Shown here piece by piece: positions 18,843-28,021 of a DNA stretch of 64,000 nt. Within the stretch, counting starts at the first letter, position 1; the number at the start of each line of letters is the position of its first letter. The stretch is taken from positions 992,001 through 1,056,000 of the forward strand of contig NZ_JAJVKV010000002.1 of NCBI RefSeq assembly GCF_024198175.1, given 5' to 3'. A model generated the notes under the pieces. That model made no database searches, was not told where the DNA came from, and saw nothing but the letters and a program-made list of their open reading frames with translations. This DNA is from Pyxidicoccus xibeiensis (lineage in GTDB: Bacteria > Myxococcota > Myxococcia > Myxococcales > Myxococcaceae). The position numbers were made by a program, and so were the translations under genes.

Positions 18843-19739
18843 ATGAGCGCGGCGGTGGGACAGCGGTCGGGAGTGGCGGGGGCGACGGGCTCGAGCTCGG
18901 GTTCGGCAGGCTCGGTGGTGGAGCAGCTGCGGGAGCGCATCCGCCAGCTGCAGGCGGCGCCCCGGCGGTACCTGGCGGTGCTGCGCACGGGGATGGAGGC
19001 GGTGGACGCGCTGCTGCCCTCGGGGGGCTTTCCGCTGGGGCAGGCCGTGGAGCTGTGCGGCGAGGCCGCCTCGGGGCGCACCAGCCTGGCGCTGCGCGCG
19101 GTGGCGGCGGCGCACCGGGAGGAGCGGCTGTGTGCGTGGGTGGATGGGCCGCGTGAGCTCTACCCGCCAGCGGCCGCGGCGCTGGGGGTGGACCTGGAGC
19201 GGCTGCTCATCGTCCGGCCGAAGGCACCCGAACAACGCGTGTGGGCGGCGGTGCAGCTCGCCCGCAGCGGCGCCTTCGCCTGCGTGGTGCTGGACCTGAC
19301 GCGAGGGGTGGGCTCGACGGGGAGGATTCCCCGGGTGGGGCTCGCCGAGGCGCGGAAGCTTGCGGACGGGGCCGAGCGCGGGGGTGGGCTCTTGCTGATG
19401 CTCACCTCGCCGGAGGCACCCGCGGACGGGGTGACGCGGCTTCGCACGGAGGCGCGGGACGGGGAGGGCTGGTCGGTGGAGGTGGTGCGCAGCCGGCGCG
19501 GGGGCACGGGCGCGCGGGCGGTGCTGCCGTGGAGCGCGCTGTACCCGGAGCTGGGGCTGGAGGACGGCGGGCGGCTGCTGGACGTGGCGGAGGCGGGGGC
19601 GGATGCCACGCCGGACTTCCTGCGCGAGCAGGGCGGTGCGCTGCGCAACGGCTGCGGCATCCTCGGCCAGCGGCCCGGCCGGGACGCGCCCATGCCGTCC
19701 GTGCGCGAGGGCCTGGACCGGGCCGGCGTGGCGCACTGA
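18843..19739 (+). CDS. imuA: ImuA, RecA-like component of the translesion mutasome
   Basis: A 298-aa RecA-like ATPase-fold protein, cytosolic, that works with ImuB and DnaE2 in damage-induced mutagenesis. After a Ser/Gly-rich N-terminus the core starts near residue 40 (TGMEAVDALLPSGGFPLG), the usual ImuA opening. The Walker A loop reads GEAASGRTS, with Arg in place of the invariant Lys, so ATP hydrolysis may be weak or lost; the C-terminal part has the polar, Arg-rich surface of ImuA. The start has GGAGG about 5 nt upstream. It is followed after 8 nt by imuB and sits under a LexA box, so it is expected to be SOS-induced. The family call rests on this fold and on the gene order. Confidence 0.88.
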   Translation: MSAAVGQRSGVAGATGSSSGSAGSVVEQLRERIRQLQAAPRRYLAVLRTGMEAVDALLPSGGFPLGQAVELCGEAASGRTSLALRAVAAAHREERLCAWVDGPRELYPPAAAALGVDLERLLIVRPKAPEQRVWAAVQLARSGAFACVVLDLTRGVGSTGRIPRVGLAEARKLADGAERGGGLLLMLTSPEAPADGVTRLRTEARDGEGWSVEVVRSRRGGTGARAVLPWSALYPELGLEDGGRLLDVAEAGADATPDFLREQGGALRNGCGILGQRPGRDAPMPSVREGLDRAGVAH

Positions 19740-19747
19740 GGGCGGGC

Positions 19748-21259
19748 ATGCGCAGGGCCTATCTGCACTTCACGCGCTTCCCGGTACAGCGCAGGGTCCT
19801 CGAGTCCCCGGAGCTGGCGGGCCGGCCCTTCGTGCTGGTGGAGGACGTGCGCGGCCAGCGGCGGGTGGCGTGCTCCTCCACCACCGCGCTGAAGGCGGGG
19901 GTGCGCCCGGGGATGACGCTGACGGCGGCGACGGCGCTGGAGCCGGTGCTGCGGCACTTCCCCTACCGTCCCGAGGACGAGGCGCGCGCGCTGACGGCGC
20001 TGGGAGAGGCGCTGATGACGCTGGCGCCGGGCTTCCAGCTGTCCGCACCGGACGGGCTGTGGCTGGACGCGGGGGCGGCGCACCTGGTGGGGGGCGAGGA
20101 GGGGCTGGCCTCACGGGCGCTGGAGCTGTGCGCCCAGCTGGGCTACCGGGCGCACGCGGTGGTGGCCTCGGAGACCTTCACGTCGCGGGCGCTGGCGCGG
20201 TACGGGGCGCGCCGGGTGGAGGTGGTGCCGCCGGGCGAGGGCGCCCGCGCGCTGGCGCCGCTGCCCCTGGCGGCGCTGGAGGGCGGGGAGGGCGCGGCCT
20301 TCTCCGCGCTGGGGCTGACCACGCTGGGCGAGGTGGCGGCGCTGCCCGCGGGGGCGGTGGCGGCGCGGGGAGGCGCGGCCGGGGCGCGGGTGCACGCGCG
20401 CTGCCGGGGGGAGGACGACACGCCCTTCGTCGCGGCGGTGCTGGAGGAGGTGCTGGAGGAGCGGGTGGTGCTGGACTTCCCCGCGGACTCCTTCGAGCCC
20501 CTGCGCTTCGCGCTGAAGACGCTGACGGACCGGCTGGGGGCGCGGCTGTCCGGGCGGCGGCGGGCGGCGGTGCGGCTCACCTTCGCGCTGAAGCTGGACC
20601 CGACGGGGCAGGCGCGGGTGCCGCTGACGCTGGCGCGGCCCACGTCGCGCGCGAAGCTGCTGCTGGACCTGGCGCGGCACCGGCTGGAGGAGCTGAAGCT
20701 GGAGAACCCGGTGGCCGAGGTGTCCGCGCGGGTGGACGAGCACTCGGAGGACCGGGGCCAGCAGCTCGCGCTGGGAGACGCGCCGGAGGGGGACGCGGCG
20801 CTGGAGGTGGTGCTGTCGCGGCTGGTGACGACGCTGGGCGAGGAGTCGCTCTTCGCGGCGGGGCTGGAGGCCGTCCACCGGCCGGAGGCGGCGCACGGCG
20901 CGCGGGCGTTCCACCCGCCCGAGGGGAAACGGGGGCTGGTGGCGGACGGGCTGGAGGCGTCCGCCCGGAGCGAGGTGGCCCCCGGGGTGGGTCGGGAGCG
21001 GCCCTCGCGGCTCCTGGTGTCGCCGGCGTGGCTGGACGCGGAGGTGGCGGAGTCCGGGCGGCTCGTGGCGGCGCGGCTGGACGGCAAGCGGCACCGGGTG
21101 ACGGCGGTGACGGGGCCGGAGCGGCTGGGCGGGGAGTGGTGGTCCGAGACGCCCTACCAGCGGGACTACTACCGGGTGCACTTCGAGGGGCTCGGCCCGG
21201 CCTGGGTGTTCCGGGACGCACGGGATGGCCGCTTCTATCTGCAGGGCCTGTTCGACTGA
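19748..21259 (+). CDS. imuB: ImuB, inactive Y-family polymerase homologue
   Basis: 503-aa member of the Y-family (DinB/UmuC) fold that bridges DnaE2, ImuA and the sliding clamp. The N-terminus MRRAYLHFTRFPVQR aligns with the strand that carries the first catalytic Asp in active polymerases, but no Asp is present; the SxDE motif is also gone (LWLDAGAAHLVGG in its place). So it should be non-catalytic, as usual for ImuB. The finger region (RPFVLVED, ACSSTTALKAGVRPGM) and the little-finger part (LKTLTDRLGARLSG) are recognisable. The C-terminus ends in the typical ImuB tail WVFRDARDGRFYLQGLFD. The gene is translationally close to imuA (8-nt gap) and SOS-controlled with it. Confidence 0.92.
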   Translation: MRRAYLHFTRFPVQRRVLESPELAGRPFVLVEDVRGQRRVACSSTTALKAGVRPGMTLTAATALEPVLRHFPYRPEDEARALTALGEALMTLAPGFQLSAPDGLWLDAGAAHLVGGEEGLASRALELCAQLGYRAHAVVASETFTSRALARYGARRVEVVPPGEGARALAPLPLAALEGGEGAAFSALGLTTLGEVAALPAGAVAARGGAAGARVHARCRGEDDTPFVAAVLEEVLEERVVLDFPADSFEPLRFALKTLTDRLGARLSGRRRAAVRLTFALKLDPTGQARVPLTLARPTSRAKLLLDLARHRLEELKLENPVAEVSARVDEHSEDRGQQLALGDAPEGDAALEVVLSRLVTTLGEESLFAAGLEAVHRPEAAHGARAFHPPEGKRGLVADGLEASARSEVAPGVGRERPSRLLVSPAWLDAEVAESGRLVAARLDGKRHRVTAVTGPERLGGEWWSETPYQRDYYRVHFEGLGPAWVFRDARDGRFYLQGLFD

Positions 21260-21318
21260 GCCGGGCGCCCTATCATCAGGAGATAGGAACCCACCTCCTG
21301 CCCTCCAGGTCCCCAGCC

Positions 21319-21849
21319 ATGCGTGCCTTCCGTCCCGCCAGCGTCCTGCTGTTCTTCCTGCTCGCCGCATGCTCGGCCCCCCAGGTCCGGCCGCCCGGGG
21401 CCCTGCGCAAGGTGGTGGTGGCGGTGGGCTCGCGGGTGGACACGCTGCCGTCGTTCACCTACCGCGAGGACCTGATGGGCGAGGGGAACCCGCGCACGGT
21501 GCTGGTCAGCCAGGCGGAGGCGGCGCTGCGCGAGCGGGGCTTCGAGGTGGTGGGCACGCGCATCTCCGCGGCGCCCGTGCCCTCCACGGAGGAGGTGGTG
21601 GCCCTCATCGACAACAACGGGGCCGAGGCGGCGGTGGTGGTGGTGCTGGCGTGGGTGGATGCCACGGCCGTGTATGCGCTGGGCCGGGCCGAGGTGGTGC
21701 TGGAGACGGCCATTGTCGCCCCGACGGGCGACCTGACGTGGCGCAACGAGAGCCGGACGGTGTCCCAGGTGGGCGCCTACGCGGCGCAGACGGGCTTCCA
21801 GTCCTACCTGCGCAAGGCCGTCATCGAGGCCATCCAGGCCGTGCCCTGA
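21319..21849 (+). CDS. Small lipoprotein of unknown function
   Basis: 176-aa precursor with a strong signal peptide (LLFFLLAACS lipobox, Cys near residue 19). The mature part looks like one alpha/beta domain: a basic strand LRKVVVAVGSRVD, a segment REDLMGEGNPR, then alternating strands VVALIDNNGAEAAVVVVLAWVD and an Arg/Glu-rich tail ending YLRKAVIEAIQAVP. It has the look of outer-membrane lipoproteins of the GNA1162/LpoB class, but I could not identify a motif that proves it. It lies 59 nt after imuB on the same strand and converges with the FHA gene. No operon partner is evident. Confidence 0.72.
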   Translation: MRAFRPASVLLFFLLAACSAPQVRPPGALRKVVVAVGSRVDTLPSFTYREDLMGEGNPRTVLVSQAEAALRERGFEVVGTRISAAPVPSTEEVVALIDNNGAEAAVVVVLAWVDATAVYALGRAEVVLETAIVAPTGDLTWRNESRTVSQVGAYAAQTGFQSYLRKAVIEAIQAVP

Positions 21850-21880
21850 AGCGCGGCCCGGCGTGTCTCAACGGCGTGCC

Positions 21881-22417
21881 TCAGGGCGCGGGCTTGGGAC
21901 TGGCCCGCCGCAGGTGCTCGTAGACCGTCTCTGCGAGCAGGTAGAGGAACTGGGCATCGCCGAAGGCCAGCGTGTCGCCGTCGTGGAGCTGCACCTGGGC
22001 GCGGTAGCCGAGCGGCGCGCCGTTGATGAAGGTGCCGTTCATGGACTCGGCGTCGCGCACGGTGAAGCCACCGGTGGTGGCATTCCAGCGCAGGGTGGCG
22101 TGGTGCTGGGAGACGGACGGGTCCGGGACGACGAGGTCGCACTCGTCCGTGCGGCCGACGGTGAACTCCGAGCCGTCCACCGTGGGCTGGAGGAAGTGGA
22201 CCTCCAGGTTGTCGAAGTCGCGGAGCATGGCCAGCAGCCGCTCCTCCATGCGCGAGCGGTGCGCCATGGCGACGGTGCTGCGCGGGCCCATGGGCCGCGA
22301 GCCGGAGTCCTGGAGGAGGGACGCGGGCTGCAGGATGAGCGCCACCGGCCCGGACGCGGCCCGGAACGCGTCCAGCGGGGCCCCGGCGAAGGGGCGGAGC
22401 TGTTTCACGGACACCAT
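21881..22417 (-). CDS. FHA-domain protein
   Basis: 178-aa cytosolic protein with one forkhead-associated domain, a phosphothreonine-binding module. The domain spans about residues 95-165: VGRTDECDLVV, then SVSQHHA, then MNGTFING, the canonical GR / SxxH / NG positions. The N-terminal 90 residues are unrelated and may bind a partner. ATG 22417 is preferred over a GTG 12 nt upstream because GGAAGG lies at proper spacing from it. No kinase gene is next to it. In Myxococcus, FHA proteins usually read Ser/Thr-kinase signals; partner unknown here. Confidence 0.88.
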   Translation of the reverse strand: MVSVKQLRPFAGAPLDAFRAASGPVALILQPASLLQDSGSRPMGPRSTVAMAHRSRMEERLLAMLRDFDNLEVHFLQPTVDGSEFTVGRTDECDLVVPDPSVSQHHATLRWNATTGGFTVRDAESMNGTFINGAPLGYRAQVQLHDGDTLAFGDAQFLYLLAETVYEHLRRASPKPAP

Positions 22418-22575
22418 GAGGCCTTCCACCCTAAGCGCAAGCGGTGGGGACGGGAAGCGCCGAGCACGCTCCAGCGGCCCCGGTGGCCCTTCCCTCCCGG
22501 GCTGGCCGCCCCCCGCCAGGCCGCCCGGCCACCGCCATGGCTTCGCGCGAAAGTCCGTGGGAGCGTGAGGGCCGC

Positions 22576-23550
22576 ATGCGGGTCCTCGTCACGGGAGCGG
22601 CGGGCTTCATCGGCCACCACGTCAGCGCGCGGCTGCTGGCGCGGGGGGACACCGTCATCGCGGTGGACAACCTGGACCCGTCCGGGGACGTGGCGCTGAA
22701 GCGTGCGCGGCTGGCGCGGCTGCGGGGCCTGCCCGGGGCGGAGGCGCTCGGCTTCCACGCGGTGGACGTCACGGACGGGCCCGCGCTGCGGAGCGTCTTC
22801 GAGCGCGAGCGTCCGGAGCGGGTGGTGCACCTGGCGGCGCGCGTGGGCGTGCGGGCCACGGGGAAGTCCGCGCACGGCTACCTGGAGGCGAATGTCACGG
22901 GCTTCCTCCACGTCCTGGAGCGCGCCTGCGCCCAGGGGGTGGAGCACCTCGTCTACGCGTCCTCCAGCTCCGTGTACGGTGCGGGCACGCCGCCGCCGTT
23001 CCACGAGGGCGCGGCGGCGGACCAGCCGCTGAGCTTCTACGCGGCCACCAAGCGCGCGGACGAGCTGATGGCGCACGTGTACAGCCACCAGCACGCGCTG
23101 CCCACCAGCGGCCTGCGCTTCTTCACGGTGTATGGCCCGTGGGGCCGCCCGGACATGGCGCCCATGCTCTTCCTGCGGGCCCTGCGCGAAGGGCGTCCCA
23201 TCGACCTGTACGGCGAGGGGCGGATGCGGCGCGACTTCACGCACGTGGACGACGTGGCGGAGGCGGTGCTGCGCGTGCTGGACCGGCCTCCCGCGGGGAC
23301 GCCGCCTTACCGGCTCCTCAACGTGGGGCGCGGCGAGCCGGTGGCGCTGCGCGACTTCCTGGCCGTGCTGGAGCGGCACCTGGGCACGCGGGCGGTGCTG
23401 AACCCGCTGCCGGCCCAGCCCGGGGAGATGGAGGCCACGTGGGCGGACCCGGGCGCGCTGGAGCGCGAGACGGGCTTCCGGGCCCGCATCTCCGTGGAGG
23501 AGGGGCTGGCGCGGCTGGTGGCGTGGGCCCTCCAACAGTCCACGCCCTGA
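22576..23550 (+). CDS. NAD-dependent epimerase/dehydratase, probable UDP-glucuronate 4-epimerase
   Basis: 324-aa extended SDR enzyme. It has the Rossmann motif GAAGFIG at residues 7-13, the active-site YxxxK in FYAATKRADELM near residue 156, and the Ser-rich strand YASSSSVYG. The segment NLDPSGDVALKRARLARL resembles the UDP-glucuronate epimerases (CapI/Uge class), whose job is to make UDP-galacturonate for capsule or LPS. No glycosyltransferase or polymerase is adjacent, so pathway placement is open. The ATG has only a weak SD-like GAGGG. It is divergent from the FHA gene. Confidence 0.86.
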   Translation: MRVLVTGAAGFIGHHVSARLLARGDTVIAVDNLDPSGDVALKRARLARLRGLPGAEALGFHAVDVTDGPALRSVFERERPERVVHLAARVGVRATGKSAHGYLEANVTGFLHVLERACAQGVEHLVYASSSSVYGAGTPPPFHEGAAADQPLSFYAATKRADELMAHVYSHQHALPTSGLRFFTVYGPWGRPDMAPMLFLRALREGRPIDLYGEGRMRRDFTHVDDVAEAVLRVLDRPPAGTPPYRLLNVGRGEPVALRDFLAVLERHLGTRAVLNPLPAQPGEMEATWADPGALERETGFRARISVEEGLARLVAWALQQSTP

Positions 23551-23684
23551 GCCGTCCACCCGTGTCCCCGGTCCCAGGGGCTTTGCCTATAATGGCCGCA
23601 CCGGGACGCGCGTCCCGGACACCCGGGCCGGCGGGTGGGTGGTTCATCCGCAACGCTGCTGGAGCTCCCTGCTGGAGTGACGTC

Positions 23685-25118
23685 ATGGCCCGGTCCTGCC
23701 CCGCGGAGTCGAGGCTCCGCCTCGTCGCGCTCGCTGCCTTCCTCCCCCTGCTCGGGGCCTGCTCTGACCTGGAGAATGCCGGCTGCCCCCGGGACGGCCA
23801 CACGGCCTTCGAGTCGCGGGCGCCGTTCGATGCGCGTGCGCGGGTGCGCCGGGTGGACTGTGGCTTCCGCAGCGGCGTGGAGGGCATGGCCGTGGGGGCG
23901 GATGGCTCCATCTGGCTGCGCCGCCTCGAATACACGGACCGGGGCGACGAGAGTTTCTATTACCCGGCGGAGAAGCGGCTGACCCATGTGGGGCCCGGGG
24001 GCGAGCTGCTCGGTGAGCTGCCGATGCCGGAGTTCATCAAGGACTTCGTCGTGCACCCCAGCGGGGAATTGACGATTCTGGGCTGGGACCAGCCGGAGGA
24101 TCCGAGGACCCTCCAGATGCGGCGCATCCGGCCGGATGGCTCGGTCATCGCCGAGCGCCTGCTCAGCTTCTCCATTCCGCCAGCGGAGCGCCTGTACTAC
24201 CTGTCCTCGGCGGACGGCCAGCTGGCGAGGGTGACGTTGCCGGAGGAGGAGCGCGTCCTGGGCGTCGCCGCCGCCAGGGCCCATGGCGAGGACCTGTTCG
24301 TGCTGGTGGGGGCGGACGGCCTGCGCCTCCTCCACCTCGACAGCACGCTGGCGACGCGCTGGGTGAGCGTGGTGGCGCCGAGCGTCGGAATCCTGGGGGC
24401 GAGCTGGGACCAGCTGCGGGCGCTGGGCGCGCCGTTCATCGGCTGGGCGCTGGCCGTCGACGAGGCAGGCCGCATCCACGTCGCGAGCCCCTTCCTGGAC
24501 ATCACCCGGCGCGCCTATGCGGATGCCCTCGAGACACAGCCGGAAGGGCCCGGGGGACGAGGCATCCTGCTGACGACCTTCGAGCCCACGGGCGCGCGGC
24601 TCTCCGCGAGGACGGTGCCCACGGAAACGGCGGATGACATCACCAGCCTCATCGTGAGGGGCGACACCTTCACGATTGGCGCGCGGGCCGCCACGCCGGC
24701 CACGCAGGCCAAGAAGCGCATCGACACCGACCTGTTCTTCGCCTCCGGCCGTTGGGACGGGATGGGGGACGCGCCCGTCATCCGCACCATTGCGTTGGAC
24801 CGGGATGAGGCGCCCACCGCCCTGGTGCCCTGCGGCGAGGGGCGCTACTGCTTCGCGGGCCACACCGGCTACGTGGAAATGGAGACCGGGCTCACGCATG
24901 ACGCGGGCAAGGGGTTCATCCTCACGGTGGACGCGAAGGGTGAGCAGCAGGACCTGCTCCTGCTCGAAGGTCAGCGGGACACGGAGGTCCTCCGTGCGCT
25001 GCCGCGGCCCGATGGCTCCATCGTGTTCGCCTTCGCCACCAACCAGCCGGCCAACACCCGGGTGGGAGACAGGTTCAAGAACAACGAGGTGTGGCTGGGC
25101 GTGTTCGGCGGCCCCTGA
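23685..25118 (+). CDS. Lipoprotein of unknown function, possible beta-propeller
   Basis: 477-aa precursor with a lipobox (LLGACS) after a hydrophobic stretch. The mature part is rich in short repeating strand-turn units such as LRLLHLDSTLATRWVSVVAP and AVDEAGRIHVASP, the look of a beta-propeller or repeat domain, but I cannot delimit blades. Several Asp/Gly-rich turns could bind metal. It sits alone between the epimerase and the convergent ABC-F gene (only 7 nt apart). Nothing indicates its substrate. Confidence 0.72.
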   Translation: MARSCPAESRLRLVALAAFLPLLGACSDLENAGCPRDGHTAFESRAPFDARARVRRVDCGFRSGVEGMAVGADGSIWLRRLEYTDRGDESFYYPAEKRLTHVGPGGELLGELPMPEFIKDFVVHPSGELTILGWDQPEDPRTLQMRRIRPDGSVIAERLLSFSIPPAERLYYLSSADGQLARVTLPEEERVLGVAAARAHGEDLFVLVGADGLRLLHLDSTLATRWVSVVAPSVGILGASWDQLRALGAPFIGWALAVDEAGRIHVASPFLDITRRAYADALETQPEGPGGRGILLTTFEPTGARLSARTVPTETADDITSLIVRGDTFTIGARAATPATQAKKRIDTDLFFASGRWDGMGDAPVIRTIALDRDEAPTALVPCGEGRYCFAGHTGYVEMETGLTHDAGKGFILTVDAKGEQQDLLLLEGQRDTEVLRALPRPDGSIVFAFATNQPANTRVGDRFKNNEVWLGVFGGP

Positions 25119-25125
25119 CCCGTAC

Positions 25126-26628
25126 TCACCCCGACGTCACCGTCACCTGCCCGTGCTCCACGCGCCACGCCTCGGTGGTGCAGGCGCGAGCGAAGGCGGC
25201 GTCGTGGGTGACGAGCACCAGCGCGCCCGGGTACTCGCGCAGGGCCGCCTCCAGTCTCTCGATGGAGGGAAGGTCCAGGTGGTTGGTGGGCTCGTCCAGC
25301 ACCAGTGCCCAGGCGTGCTGCCCCAGGCCACGGGCCATGAGCAGCTTGCGCGCCTCGCCCGGCGAGGGCTGCTCCGACGCGAGCAGCCGCTCCGGGTCCA
25401 CGCCGAGCGCGGCCACCAGGGACAGCACGCGGCCCCGCTCCTCGGGTGGCAGCTCACGTACCGCGTCCAGCGTGGCGCGGGCCTCGGCGGCTCCGACGTC
25501 CTGGGGCAGGTACAGCACGCGCTCCAGCGGCACGCGGGCGTGCTCCAGCAGCGCGCGCACCAGGGTGCTCTTCCCGGCGCCGTTGGGGCCTTCGATGCGC
25601 ACGCGCGCCTCGCGGCCGACGGACAGGTTCACCGGGCCGAGCAGCGCCACGTCGCCCGCGCGCAGCTCCGGCACGTCCAGCGTGAAGAGCCACGGGTTGG
25701 GTGAGCGCACGTAGCCCACGAAGACGGAGCGGCCCACCGTCTTGTCCGCGGTGAACTCGCCCACGGCCTCGGTGGCGCGCTCCAGCTCGCGGCGCATCAC
25801 CCCCACGCGCTGGCCGGCGCGACCCTCCGCCCAGCCGGCGACGACCTTCGCGCCCATGGAGCGTGCATCGTTGTCGTTCTTGTCCTTCATGCGATTGCGC
25901 GTCTGGCGGTTGGCCGTGGCGGCCTGCTGCTCGCGGCGGGCCTGGTCGAGCAGGTGCGCCACGCGGCGCTGCTCGGCGCGGGACTCCTGGTAGGAGGCCA
26001 CCTCGGCCTCGCGCTCGGCCTCCCAGTGGCCCTTCGCGGTGGACCACGCCCCGGGCCACAGCCGCGCGCTGCCGCCATGGACGCGGAGCGTGGCGGTGGT
26101 GAGCGTCTCCAGCAGCGTGCGGTCATGCGACACCACGACGCCGATGCCCCGGAAGCGCTTCAGCGCGGAGACGAGCCACGTGCGGGCCTCCGCGTCCAGA
26201 TGGTTGGTGGGCTCGTCGAGCAGCAGCACGTGCGGCTCGGCGGCGAGGGCCGCGCCCACCTGCCACCGCTTGCGCTCACCCGGGGACAGCGTGGGCCAGC
26301 GCTCCAGCGCGGTGACGTCCAGCCCGAGCTGCCCGTGCAGCCGTCGCGCGAGCGAGTCCCACGACTCGGCGAAGGCGGTGATGTCGGGCGTCAGCGTCTC
26401 CACCTCCTGGTGACAGAGGCGGACGGAGGGCGAGGGCGGCTCCAGTTGGAGGTGCCCCCCGGTGGGCGTCAGCTCTCCCGACAGCAGGCGCAGGAGGGTG
26501 GACTTGCCGGCGCCATTGGCACCGACGAGGCCCGTCCAGCCGGAGGGCAGGTGGAACTCGACTTCGGAGAGGACGGGGACGGCGTCGGAATAGGCAAACG
26601 ACACGCGATGCGCGCGGACGGAAGGCAT
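25126..26628 (-). CDS. ABC-F family ATPase
   Basis: 500-aa soluble protein with two ABC domains and no membrane segment. Domain 1: Walker A GANGAGKST, signature LSPGERKRW, Walker B LLLDEPTNHLD. The linker (around residues 190-260) is Arg/Glu/Gln-rich and helical. Domain 2: Walker A GPNGAGKST, signature-like PSPGEARKLLMARGL, Walker B LVLDEPTNHLD. ABC-F proteins act on ribosomes, either in translation control or as antibiotic-protection factors; the sequence alone does not tell which. The second signature differs from LSGGQ but keeps SPGE. Its start has no strong SD and faces the end of the SPFH gene 274 nt away. Confidence 0.92.
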   Translation of the reverse strand: MPSVRAHRVSFAYSDAVPVLSEVEFHLPSGWTGLVGANGAGKSTLLRLLSGELTPTGGHLQLEPPSPSVRLCHQEVETLTPDITAFAESWDSLARRLHGQLGLDVTALERWPTLSPGERKRWQVGAALAAEPHVLLLDEPTNHLDAEARTWLVSALKRFRGIGVVVSHDRTLLETLTTATLRVHGGSARLWPGAWSTAKGHWEAEREAEVASYQESRAEQRRVAHLLDQARREQQAATANRQTRNRMKDKNDNDARSMGAKVVAGWAEGRAGQRVGVMRRELERATEAVGEFTADKTVGRSVFVGYVRSPNPWLFTLDVPELRAGDVALLGPVNLSVGREARVRIEGPNGAGKSTLVRALLEHARVPLERVLYLPQDVGAAEARATLDAVRELPPEERGRVLSLVAALGVDPERLLASEQPSPGEARKLLMARGLGQHAWALVLDEPTNHLDLPSIERLEAALREYPGALVLVTHDAAFARACTTEAWRVEHGQVTVTSG

Positions 26629-26795
26629 GAAGCGAACTCCTGAATCCAGGGCGCGAGCGCACCGTACGGCGGCTCAGCGCGGGAGAGGCCAAGGGACCTG
26701 GGGATTCAGCGGTTCAGCTTCAAGGGAGCGTCAGACCTCGTGTAGGGAGGGGGTGTCAGGCCCTCCGGTGGCATCCGCAGCGCAATCTATGGCAA

Positions 26796-26822
26796 GGCCG
26801 GGGAGGGATTGCAACCCCGGCC
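26796..26822 (-). terminator. Hairpin downstream of the nfeD-SPFH operon
   Basis: Perfect 8-bp stem GGCCGGGG / CCCCGGCC with an 11-nt loop, about 80 nt past the SPFH stop codon. The flanks lack a T-run, so factor-dependent termination is likely. The rest of the 274-nt gap to the ABC-F gene shows nothing else. Confidence 0.45.
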
Positions 26823-26902
26823 CGGCGCGCCGGCCTGGTCGGACGGCGCGCACGCGAACATCCTGACAGCGGGAAGCTCTTCAGCCCGCGACGCTCTGGA
26901 CG

Positions 26903-28021
26903 TCAGTCCTCCTGCGCGTCGGAGGGCAGGCGGGGGCGGCGCGGGGGGATGGCGGGCACGCCGGCGAGGGTGGCGGGCTCGGGGACGACGGCGCTGCGCG
27001 CAATGGCCTGGGCGCTCAGCGCGGCGGCGGAGGGCGCCGGGGGCCGCGCGGCGGGGGCGGGGGCCTTCTGCTTCGAGCCGGCCTCGTTGAAGACATCCTT
27101 CAGCGCGGCGACGGCGCCCAGGGCGGCGGTGGCCTCGTAGGGGATGAACATCTTGTTGTCGCCCTTGCCCAGCTCCTGGAGGGTCTCCATGTAGCGCAGG
27201 GCGAGCACCTCGGGGGTGGCGCGGCCGGTGTGGATGGCCTCGAAGACGAGGCGGGTGGCTTCGGCCTTGCCCTCGGCCTCCAGCATGACGGCGCGCTTGT
27301 GGCCCTCGGCGCGAGCGACCTCGGCGTCGCGCTCGGCCTCGGCGCGGAGGATGCGGGAGATCTTCTCTCCCTCGGCCTGGAGGATGGCGGCGGCCTTGTC
27401 GCCCTCGGCCTTGGTGACTTCGGCGCGGCGCTCGCGCTCGGCGGTCATCTGCTTGGCCATGGCGTCCTTGATGGCCTGGGGCGGCTCGATTTCGCGCAGC
27501 TCCACGCGCGTCACCTTCACGCCCCACTTCTCGGTGGCCTCGTCGAGCACCATGCGCAGCTTGGTGTTGACCGTCTCGCGGCTGGTGAGCGTCTGGTCCA
27601 GCGTCAGCCCGCCCATGATGTTGCGCAGGTTCGTCATCGTGAGCTGCTCGATGGCCAGGGCCAGGTTCTCCACCTGGTAGAGCGCCTTCGCGGGGTCGAC
27701 GATCTGGTAGTAGATGACGGAGCCGACCTCCATGTTGACGTTGTCATGGGTGATGACCTGGACGGTCTCGAAGCCCATGACCTGCTCGCGCAGGTCCACC
27801 AGGTTGCTGCGCATGAAGCGGTTGCCCGTGCGCATCTCGATGGGGCGGGGGCTGTCGAGGAACGGGATGAGGATGTTGAGGCCGCTGGTGGCCACGCTGT
27901 GGAACTTGCCCAGCCGCTCCACCACCATGACCTTGGCCTGGGGAACGATGCGGATGCCGGTGATGAGGGCGAAGCCCACCACCACGGCCGCGATGACGAA
28001 CAGAACGGTCACGAAGTCCAT
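26903..28021 (-). CDS. SPFH/band-7 (stomatin-like) membrane protein, QmcA type
   Basis: 372 aa. One N-terminal membrane helix (VTVLFVIAAVVVGFALITG), then an SPFH domain (about residues 25-230; VPQAKVMVVERLGKF at its start), then a long Ala/Glu/Arg coiled coil (AEVTKAEGDKAAAILQAEGE), and a Pro/Ala-rich tail. SPFH proteins assemble into membrane rafts or cages and regulate membrane proteases such as FtsH. Start ATG 28021 has GGAGAGGGG upstream and overlaps the nfeD stop as TGATG, so the two are translationally coupled. It is the second gene of that pair. Confidence 0.95.
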   Translation of the reverse strand: MDFVTVLFVIAAVVVGFALITGIRIVPQAKVMVVERLGKFHSVATSGLNILIPFLDSPRPIEMRTGNRFMRSNLVDLREQVMGFETVQVITHDNVNMEVGSVIYYQIVDPAKALYQVENLALAIEQLTMTNLRNIMGGLTLDQTLTSRETVNTKLRMVLDEATEKWGVKVTRVELREIEPPQAIKDAMAKQMTAERERRAEVTKAEGDKAAAILQAEGEKISRILRAEAERDAEVARAEGHKRAVMLEAEGKAEATRLVFEAIHTGRATPEVLALRYMETLQELGKGDNKMFIPYEATAALGAVAALKDVFNEAGSKQKAPAPAARPPAPSAAALSAQAIARSAVVPEPATLAGVPAIPPRRPRLPSDAQED

